Assembly: GCA_964580575.1 (NCBI GenBank)
Contig: CAZOLJ010000035.1
Location: forward strand, 1 to 46,097
Source of the DNA: CAVPDE01 sp964580575
GTDB lineage: Bacteria; Desulfobacterota; DSM-4660; Desulfatiglandales; HGW-15
Direction of reading: 5' to 3'
DNA: 46,097 nt
The stretch's first letter is position 1. Each line of letters opens with the position of its first letter. Shown here in pieces: positions 40,644 to 46,097 of the stretch. The notes under the pieces were generated by a model. It was not told the DNA's origin and ran no database searches. It saw only the letters and a list, made by a program, of their open reading frames with translations. Made by a program: the position numbers and the translations under genes.

Positions 40644-40722
40644 TGTCATTTCGAAGGAGCGAAGCGACTGAGAAATCTTTGATCCGGTTCGGATAAGATT
40701 TCTCCCTTTGCTCGAAATGACA
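40644..40722. repeat. Palindromic dispersed repeat TCATTTCGA, copy 3
   Basis: TGTCATTTCGAAGGAGCGAA opens and TTTCTCCCTTTGCTCGAAAT closes; same unit as at 36326 and 37021. It lies in the divergent spacer between the GlmU-like gene and yvcK. Confidence 0.8.
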
Positions 40723-40844
40723 GAAAAACAGGTACGCTTATTTTTCCAACTTGATACCGACCCCTATTCCGTCCAAGCTTCGGGAGTCCTTTTAAAGACA
40801 TTTAAGTTTTTTGTCAAACAATTACTGGGGTTTCAGCCTCCTTA

Positions 40845-40873
40845 TTGACTAAGAAGGGACATGCTCCTATAGT
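40845..40873 (+). promoter_or_regulatory. Promoter of yvcK-rapZ
   Basis: TTGACT (40845-40850) and TATAGT (40868-40873) with a 17-base spacer. The leader then has a hairpin, AAGGGCT/AGCCCTT around TCT (40889-40905), about 40 bases before the start codon. The hairpin may influence message stability or early termination. Confidence 0.65.
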
Positions 40874-40945
40874 TGTCTCAACCCAATAAAGGGCTTCTAG
40901 CCCTTCCACGGAGTTTTTCGAGGGAACGGGGAATAAGGGTGAGGT

Positions 40946-41965
40946 ATGAAAAGCCATAAGCAGAAGGTCGTCACCATTGGCGGTGGCACAGGGCAGTTCG
41001 CGCTCCTGTCCGGCTTGAGAGATCTTGAAGACATTGAGATTACTGCGGTGGTTTCAATGGCTGACAGTGGCGGAAGCACCGGCAGGTTGAGGGATGAACT
41101 TGGGATTCTTCCGCCCGGGGATGTGCTGAAGTGCATCCTGGCCCTGTCGCCCTATCGCAATCTGGCACGCACCATTTTTCTGAAAAGGTTCGCAAGCGAT
41201 CTTCGGCTGAAGGGCCACAATGCGGGAAACCTGCTCCTCACCGTGCTCTCGGATTACGCAGGCAGTTTCCCGGCAGGCATCCAGGCCCTAGTCGAAATCC
41301 TTGACGTGAGGGGCAGGATTTTGCCGGTTACCATTGATAAGACGACCCTCGTTGCTGAACTGAGCAATGGGGAGCGGATCTACGGCCAGGCCGCCATTAA
41401 TGTGCCGAACGGCACCCAGCGTGAAAGGATCAAGGATATCTTTCTGGTTCCCCACCACACGGACTCGGTTTCGGTCTATCCTCCGGTCATCGAAGCGCTC
41501 ACCAGAGCGGACTACATCCTTATCGGGCCGGGTGACCTGTTCACAAGCATCCTTCCTAACCTCATCGTGCCAGGCGTCCGAGAGGCGCTTGAACGGACAA
41601 GAGCTAGGATCTTCTATGTTGTCAACATCATGACCAAGTTCGGGGAGACAGATCATTATACAGGGCAGGATTTTGTCGCCAAGGTGGAAGAGTGCATCGG
41701 GCGGAAGGTGGATGGCGTCCTCTACAATTCGAAAAGACCGGAGGAGAGAATCCTGGATCAGTACAGGGGTGAGCAGGCCGAATTTGTTGAGATAGAGGAG
41801 TCTGCACCGTGCTGGGGCGATCGCACCATCCATGCATGCGATTTGCTGGATACCTCCGGGGGCCTTGTACGACATGACTCGGGGAAGCTGGCTCTGTTGA
41901 TCGCAAAGGTTCTATTGAAGGCCCGGAAAAGAACCGCAGGGCCTAGGTCAAGGGTAAGGACATGA
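40946..41965 (+). CDS. yvcK: YvcK/CofD-like protein (gluconeogenesis factor)
   Basis: A 339-residue CofD-superfamily protein. YvcK binds UDP-GlcNAc and is required for growth on gluconeogenic carbon and normal cell-wall synthesis in Bacillus. The N-terminal VVTIGGGTGQFALLSGLR and VVSMADSGGSTGRLRDELG are diagnostic, and LIGPGDLFTSILPNLIV and LYNSKRPE follow. Its stop overlaps the rapZ start in ATGA, so the two are translationally coupled, a standard pairing. It has its own promoter at 40845. It lies next to the hexosamine genes, which fits UDP-GlcNAc sensing. Confidence 0.94.
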   Translation: MKSHKQKVVTIGGGTGQFALLSGLRDLEDIEITAVVSMADSGGSTGRLRDELGILPPGDVLKCILALSPYRNLARTIFLKRFASDLRLKGHNAGNLLLTVLSDYAGSFPAGIQALVEILDVRGRILPVTIDKTTLVAELSNGERIYGQAAINVPNGTQRERIKDIFLVPHHTDSVSVYPPVIEALTRADYILIGPGDLFTSILPNLIVPGVREALERTRARIFYVVNIMTKFGETDHYTGQDFVAKVEECIGRKVDGVLYNSKRPEERILDQYRGEQAEFVEIEESAPCWGDRTIHACDLLDTSGGLVRHDSGKLALLIAKVLLKARKRTAGPRSRVRT

Positions 41966-42831
41966 AAGACCTCAATGTCATTGTCATCACGGGCCTCTCA
42001 GGTTCCGGCAAGAGCACCGCTATCAATGCCCTTGAAGACATAGGGTATTTTTGTGTGGACAACATGCCGGTCCTGCTGCTGCCCAAATTCCTTGAACTCC
42101 GTTCATGGGGTGTATCGGAAATCCAGAAACTTGCCTTTGTCATGGATCTCAGGGAAAAGGGATTCGTTGAAAAGCACCGGGAGATCTTTCAGCAATTGCG
42201 GGATGAGGGTTATCACCTGGAGATCCTCTTTCTCCAGGCCTCGGAAGAGGTTCTGGTGAAGCGCTACAGCGAGACCCGACGGCACCATCCGGTTTCCGAA
42301 GGGAAGAGTCTTCTTGAAAATATCCGTTCCGAAAAGGAGCAGTTGAAAGGACTGAAAGAGTCTGCAGACAAGATCATTGACACCTCGGCCTTAACGGTAC
42401 ACCAGCTCAAGGATGTCATTATTCAACATGCTTACCGGAGCGTCAGAACGGAAAGGATGCGGATTGCGGTTCTCTCCTTCGGCTTCAAGCATGGTATTCC
42501 CCTGGATGCGGACCTGGTGATAGACGTCCGATTTATTCCCAATCCTCACTTTGTTCCTGAATTAAAAAAGCTGGACGGCAGAGATGAGCGGGTCAGCCAG
42601 TTTGTGAAAAAACAGGCAGAAACCCAGGAGTTCTTTACAAAATACTTTTCCCTGCTGGAGTATCTCCTCCCCCTCTATGAGAAGGAGGGCAAGTCCTATT
42701 TAACCATTGCTGTGGGGTGCACAGGGGGTAAGCACCGCGCGGTGGCCATTGCAGAAGAGATTCACGGCTTTCTGAAAGGGCTGAAGAGGGAGGCCTCCCT
42801 CACTCACCGGGATGTTGAACTGGTGGAGTAG
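41962..42831 (+). CDS. rapZ: RNase adapter protein RapZ (YvcJ)
   Basis: A nucleotide-binding adapter. In E. coli it guides RNase E to the GlmZ sRNA and so controls glucosamine-6-phosphate synthase; elsewhere YvcJ has a less defined role. The 289-residue protein has the Walker A GLSGSGKSTAINALED near residue 11, FCVDNMPVLLL, FLQASEEVLVKRYSETRR and the C-terminal VGCTGGKHRAVAIAE. Coupled to yvcK by a four-base overlap. It sits next to the nagB-glmM hexosamine cluster, which is suggestive, but no glmZ-like RNA is seen. Confidence 0.94.
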   Translation: MKDLNVIVITGLSGSGKSTAINALEDIGYFCVDNMPVLLLPKFLELRSWGVSEIQKLAFVMDLREKGFVEKHREIFQQLRDEGYHLEILFLQASEEVLVKRYSETRRHHPVSEGKSLLENIRSEKEQLKGLKESADKIIDTSALTVHQLKDVIIQHAYRSVRTERMRIAVLSFGFKHGIPLDADLVIDVRFIPNPHFVPELKKLDGRDERVSQFVKKQAETQEFFTKYFSLLEYLLPLYEKEGKSYLTIAVGCTGGKHRAVAIAEEIHGFLKGLKREASLTHRDVELVE

Positions 42832-42847
42832 CGGGATGATGAAGACA

Positions 42848-42935
42848 GGTACAAAGGGACAGAGGCACAAAGGCACAAAGCAGAAAAATCATTATACCCC
42901 TTTGTCTCTTTGCCCCTCTGTGCCTTTGTCCTTCA
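42848..42935. repeat. Imperfect inverted repeat ACAAAGGGACAGAGGCACAA
   Basis: ACAAAGGGACAGAGGCACAA and CAAAGGCACAAAGCAG are mirrored by TTTGTCTCTTTGCCCCTCTG and TGCCTTTGTCC, between the convergent rapZ and nucleotidyltransferase-like genes. The style matches the 14513-14645 repeat. Confidence 0.6.
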
Positions 42936-42961
42936 AGCTGGCGGCTTCAGCCGACAGCATT

Positions 42962-43867
42962 TCATTCGAACTCCTCGGATTCCTCTGTGGGGTAGAAGAG
43001 GTACAAACCTTCATTCTTGATCTTTGCAGGGTCTTCCCTCAGGAGCGTCGCTTCTGCATCCCTTCTGAAAATCGCGGCGTTTTCTTCCATTCTCATGAGC
43101 TTCTCGGTGATGCCCTGCTCCAGCAACATGGATTTGATGGCCTCAAAGAGGTCTTGTTTGCCGAAGAGCAAGGTGCTCTCTTGAAGGATCTTGCACGCGA
43201 CCATGCGCTTGAAGGTGTCAAACCCCATCTGCTCTCTGACGCGGGCCAAGTCCTTTACCACATAGTCCACCTCTTCCCGGAGGTGCGGGGTGATAAGAAT
43301 GTTCTGCTTTTCACGGTAGATCATCTCATCCATTCTTTCCGTCAATTCCCTGGGAAACAGGTCATCCACGACGACCACCAGGTCCATATCCGATCCCTTC
43401 ACTAATTTGCCCGTGCTTCTTTCCGGTCTGGGAGCGTCATGGGCCATGTCATAGACGATATCCCCTGCAATGAGGATGCAGGCTCGCTCCTTGATGAGCA
43501 CATCATTTTCCAATCCGCTGAGCACGGTCGAAAAAATATTCCTGGCCAGTTCCAGCTTTGCCCTGCTGACTTCTTTGATGTGCGAGGCAATCTCGCTAGC
43601 TTTACGAGCCAGAGAATCTTGTTCCCACGCAAGCCCAATGACGGAATAGGTCAAAAATTCTCTTAAGATGGAGGGAGAAAGGCGCGCGAAACCTTCAATC
43701 TTGGAATCCAGCCTGAGATACCTGCACCCTATGGTCTGGATGGCAACCTGTTCTGAGAGCTTGCAGGCACGCCACAGGAGAAGGGCATCATCGCCCAAGG
43801 TTTCCAATAGCTCAGCCCCGGTGAGCGGCCCCTTCTCTTCTAAAACGGTGATGATTTCCTTTTCCAT
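42962..43867 (-). CDS. Nucleotidyltransferase-like protein of unknown role, downstream of the molybdopterin enzyme
   Basis: I do not know this 301-residue family by name. The start ATG at 43867 lies four bases after the preceding gene's stop, so it is co-translated with it. Residues 1-~70 look like a helical or winged-helix region (EEKGPLTGAELLETLGDDAL). GSDMDLVVVVDD at 158-169 fits the GS..D.D metal-binding motif of DNA polymerase-beta-type nucleotidyltransferases. The C-terminal ~130 residues are helical (FDTFKRMVACKILQESTLLF). It could be a nucleotidyltransferase, an antitoxin-like protein or a regulator linked to the molybdo-enzyme. Confidence 0.6.
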   Translation of the reverse strand: MEKEIITVLEEKGPLTGAELLETLGDDALLLWRACKLSEQVAIQTIGCRYLRLDSKIEGFARLSPSILREFLTYSVIGLAWEQDSLARKASEIASHIKEVSRAKLELARNIFSTVLSGLENDVLIKERACILIAGDIVYDMAHDAPRPERSTGKLVKGSDMDLVVVVDDLFPRELTERMDEMIYREKQNILITPHLREEVDYVVKDLARVREQMGFDTFKRMVACKILQESTLLFGKQDLFEAIKSMLLEQGITEKLMRMEENAAIFRRDAEATLLREDPAKIKNEGLYLFYPTEESEEFE

Positions 43868-43871
43868 GAAC

Positions 43872-46064
43872 TTAGGCCTTGATGACTTTGCAGAGGAGCG
43901 TTCGAAGGGGCCAGCCGCCGCTGATGGGATTGCAGATATCCGGGTCGTCGTCCGTGAGCACATTGCAGTTTGATTTCCAGACCCCGTAAAGAGAGGGCTC
44001 CGCACCCTCCTCTTCCGGATACCACCACCCGTGCTGAACATGCACCACCCTGGGATTCAACCCGTCAAAAATCTGACACTTCTGAGTGATCTTGCCCCTG
44101 GGCGATTCGATCCAGACCCAGTCTCCGTCCTTAATCCCGAGACTCACGGCCGTGTCCGGGTGTATCTGAACCATAGGCTCCGGGTGCATCTTTCTCATGG
44201 AAGGAACCTGACGGTGCTCGGAGTGGTAGAAGGGCTGGTGCCTTCCTCCGGTGATGAGAATGAAGGGGTACTCCCTCGCCACATCCGGGCGGCTGTAAGG
44301 CGACTCAGGGGGCTCTTTGTATTCCGGCAGGGGATCATAGCCGAGGGATTCGAAGATCCTGGAAGAGAGTTCGATCTTGCCTGTGGTGGTGGCAAATCCG
44401 GTTCTTTCATACCGGTGAGGTTCTTTCGGCGAACTCAGAAATCCTCCCTGCTCCATGAACTGCCTGAAGGTGAGGTGAAGGGGCTTGAGCCGAAAGTCAT
44501 AAAGATCTTCCAGGCTCTCCCAGGGCCAATCTTCTTTTTGACCGAGCTGCAATCCCATGCCCCTCCAGATGTCGTAGTCGTCCCTGCGGTCATGCTTCCC
44601 CGAGATGCCTTTCGGCAGGGCCCGTTCGCTGCCAACGATCCCTGAGTAAGTCCACAACCACGGCCTTTCGAGGTAGGTCGTTGCAGGCAGCACATAATCG
44701 GCCAACTGGCCGCTCGGCGTCATGAAAAAATCGGCAACCACATAGAGATCCAGGCTCTTGAGCGCCTCATACACCAGGCGGGTGTTGGGGGCGGTGACCA
44801 TGGGGTTGCTGGAGAGGGTGATCATGCCGCGAACAGGGTAAGGCTTGCCTGTGAGCATGGCGCGGTAAAGGGTCGGCCCGTGAGCAAAGGCTTCGTAAGA
44901 CGTTCGGTTGTACGCTTCGTTTCCGTAGACTCTCCGCACCTGGGTCTGCACCCGGTCAAAACCCTTGCGGGACATGAGACGGAAACGGTTGATCCCCAAA
45001 GTTTTGTCGACCTGCGTATCGGGCAACCGGTCATGGGCTGCAATCTCCTGCTCGTGAATGATCCCCGGGTAAGGGGTCGTGAAAATATCTCCGCCTTTCG
45101 CATCCACATTGCCGCAAAGGGCGGACAGAATGAAATGGGCGTGAAGCGCTTCAATCACGCCGGGCAGGTGCTCGATTCCCATTCCGTGGTTGGTCACCGC
45201 AGGTCCGAGGGTCGCATACCATTCAGCAGCCTGCCTGATTTTTTCAGCAGGCACCCAGGTGATTTCTGCAACCCGGTCAAGTGGATAGCGGGCGGCTCTC
45301 TCCCCGAGGTCATCAAAGCCATGGCACCATTTTTCGACAAAAGGTTTGTTGTAGAGTCCTTTCTGGATGATGTGGTTGATCATCGCCAGGGCAAGGGCAC
45401 AGTCCGTGCCGGGCCGAATTTGAAGCCACAGGTCCGCCTGTCTCACCGAGTCGATCCCTCTCGGGTCGATCACGATGATCTTGGCTCCACTTTTCTGCCT
45501 TGCTTGGGTGGCTGATTTCCAGAACACATCCCAGTACCGGGGCCCACCTCCTCCCCACAGAAGGACGCACCGGGTGTTGTCGCGGACGACGGGAAAAAGC
45601 CTCCACCCGAAGATTACGTTGCTCATGACACAGAAGGGCCCATAGCAGATCTGGCCTGCGCCGGTGTGGTTCGGGGACCCGAGAAGGTTGAAGAATCGCT
45701 GACGGATCTCATCATGGGTCCTTCCCGTGCCGCTCGTGGTAGCGATGGCCTCTGGGCCGTGATGCTCGATAATCTCCTTGAGTCTCGCGCCGATTTCCGA
45801 AAAGGCATCGTCCCACGAGATCTTCTGCCATTTGTTTTCACCCCGGGCTCCGATTCTCTTGAGAGGATAGTTCAGCCTTCCGGGGTGATAGAAGTACTCC
45901 ACTGCATTTCTTCGGCGCGGGCAGCCCTTGGTAATGGGGAAGGAGGATTTTGTGCCCGGGAACGTCTCATCCGGTTCGACGGAGAGGAGGCGATCACCCT
46001 CCACTTCCGCAGCCAGCCGGCACGCATTGTGACATTGCATGCAAATGACTCTCTTCAATTCCAT
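43872..46064 (-). CDS. Molybdopterin (Mo/W bis-MGD) enzyme, acetylene-hydratase-like subfamily
   Basis: A 730-residue DMSO-reductase-superfamily enzyme without a twin-arginine signal, hence cytoplasmic. [4Fe-4S] ligands C8, C11, C15 and C48 (CMQCHNAC and KGCP) and the metal-binding Cys C140 (GQICYGPF) are in place. Spacing and length are close to what I recall for Pelobacter acetylene hydratase (730 residues; C9, C12, C16, C46; W-Cys141; catalytic Asp13). The residue after the second cluster cysteine here is His12, not Asp. It is therefore probably a relative with other chemistry. The C-terminal HGWWYPE and DDPDICNPISGGWPLR are typical of this branch. First of a two-gene unit; upstream context is off the window. 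Confidence 0.9.
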   Translation of the reverse strand: MELKRVICMQCHNACRLAAEVEGDRLLSVEPDETFPGTKSSFPITKGCPRRRNAVEYFYHPGRLNYPLKRIGARGENKWQKISWDDAFSEIGARLKEIIEHHGPEAIATTSGTGRTHDEIRQRFFNLLGSPNHTGAGQICYGPFCVMSNVIFGWRLFPVVRDNTRCVLLWGGGGPRYWDVFWKSATQARQKSGAKIIVIDPRGIDSVRQADLWLQIRPGTDCALALAMINHIIQKGLYNKPFVEKWCHGFDDLGERAARYPLDRVAEITWVPAEKIRQAAEWYATLGPAVTNHGMGIEHLPGVIEALHAHFILSALCGNVDAKGGDIFTTPYPGIIHEQEIAAHDRLPDTQVDKTLGINRFRLMSRKGFDRVQTQVRRVYGNEAYNRTSYEAFAHGPTLYRAMLTGKPYPVRGMITLSSNPMVTAPNTRLVYEALKSLDLYVVADFFMTPSGQLADYVLPATTYLERPWLWTYSGIVGSERALPKGISGKHDRRDDYDIWRGMGLQLGQKEDWPWESLEDLYDFRLKPLHLTFRQFMEQGGFLSSPKEPHRYERTGFATTTGKIELSSRIFESLGYDPLPEYKEPPESPYSRPDVAREYPFILITGGRHQPFYHSEHRQVPSMRKMHPEPMVQIHPDTAVSLGIKDGDWVWIESPRGKITQKCQIFDGLNPRVVHVQHGWWYPEEEGAEPSLYGVWKSNCNVLTDDDPDICNPISGGWPLRTLLCKVIKA

Positions 46065-46097
46065 TGAACAGCCTCAACATACTCCTGACAAGGTCGT

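Noticed and set aside
43868..44041. Upstream 58 codons of the nucleotidyltransferase-like ORF
   Set aside because: They are out-of-frame coding sequence of the molybdopterin enzyme; the ATG four bases after its stop is the natural start.
1..46097. tRNA, rRNA or CRISPR array
   Set aside because: No cloverleaf with GTTCRA loop, no rRNA-like sequence and no regularly spaced direct repeats were found by eye. A tRNAscan or CRISPR search was not possible here.

Overview
The window looks like a draft chromosomal scaffold from an anaerobic member of the Desulfobacterota (the former Deltaproteobacteria), perhaps near the Syntrophobacterales. This is inferred from the GC-rich core genes, an AbfD-like dehydratase, a molybdo/tungsto-enzyme, a LarC protein, a multiheme cytochrome, a probable selenocysteine codon and a dense load of dispersed non-coding repeats. 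Two runs of exactly 100 N (12864-12963 and 38693-38792) are assembly placeholders that interrupt thpR and glmM. I see no tRNA, rRNA, CRISPR array, prophage or intact insertion sequence.

Layout. 0.1-3.6 kb: KamA-type radical SAM aminomutase (-), nitroreductase (+), radA (-). 3.8-6.9 kb: a sugar dehydrogenase fused to a sugar acyltransferase, then a UDP-GlcNAc 2-epimerase, part of a diacetamido-sugar pathway. 7.1-9.2 kb: trxA, trxB, bamD. 9.2-16.3 kb (-): larC, pgpA, cinA, thpR, recA, alaS, mostly overlapping. 16.5-19.4 kb: a radical SAM activase-like protein (-) and a nucleotide-sugar dehydrogenase (+). 19.6-25.3 kb: a complete branched-chain amino acid ABC transporter, livKHMGF, behind a strong promoter whose -10 box is covered by a perfect inverted repeat. 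25.4-29.3 kb: a small ORF, a rhodanese-octaheme cytochrome fusion read through an in-frame TGA, a 290-bp nested inverted-repeat element, and an AbfD-like 4-hydroxybutyryl-CoA dehydratase homologue. 29.4-36.9 kb: a LysM protein (-), smc and ftsY (+), a small exported protein (-). 37.5-40.6 kb (-): a left-handed beta-helix GlmU-like protein, glmM and a NagB-like protein. 40.9-42.8 kb (+): yvcK-rapZ. 43.0-46.1 kb (-): an acetylene-hydratase-like molybdopterin enzyme and a nucleotidyltransferase-like protein.

The most striking object is the gene at 25797-27407. An in-frame TGA lies in the catalytic loop of an exported rhodanese domain, at a position I recall as Cys in relatives. A 6-bp stem with a CGGGT loop follows about 22 nt later, as expected of a bacterial SECIS. 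The same reading frame continues into eight CxxCH heme sites of hydroxylamine-oxidoreductase type. I interpret it as a selenocysteine-containing periplasmic sulfurtransferase-octaheme cytochrome.

Several dispersed repeat families fill the intergenic spaces. Some copies appear to have entered coding sequences in frame: the linker of the dehydrogenase-acyltransferase fusion, two sites in the 2-epimerase, and possibly the ends of two other ORFs. Together with the nested inverted-repeat element next to the cytochrome gene, they are the main non-genic feature of the region.
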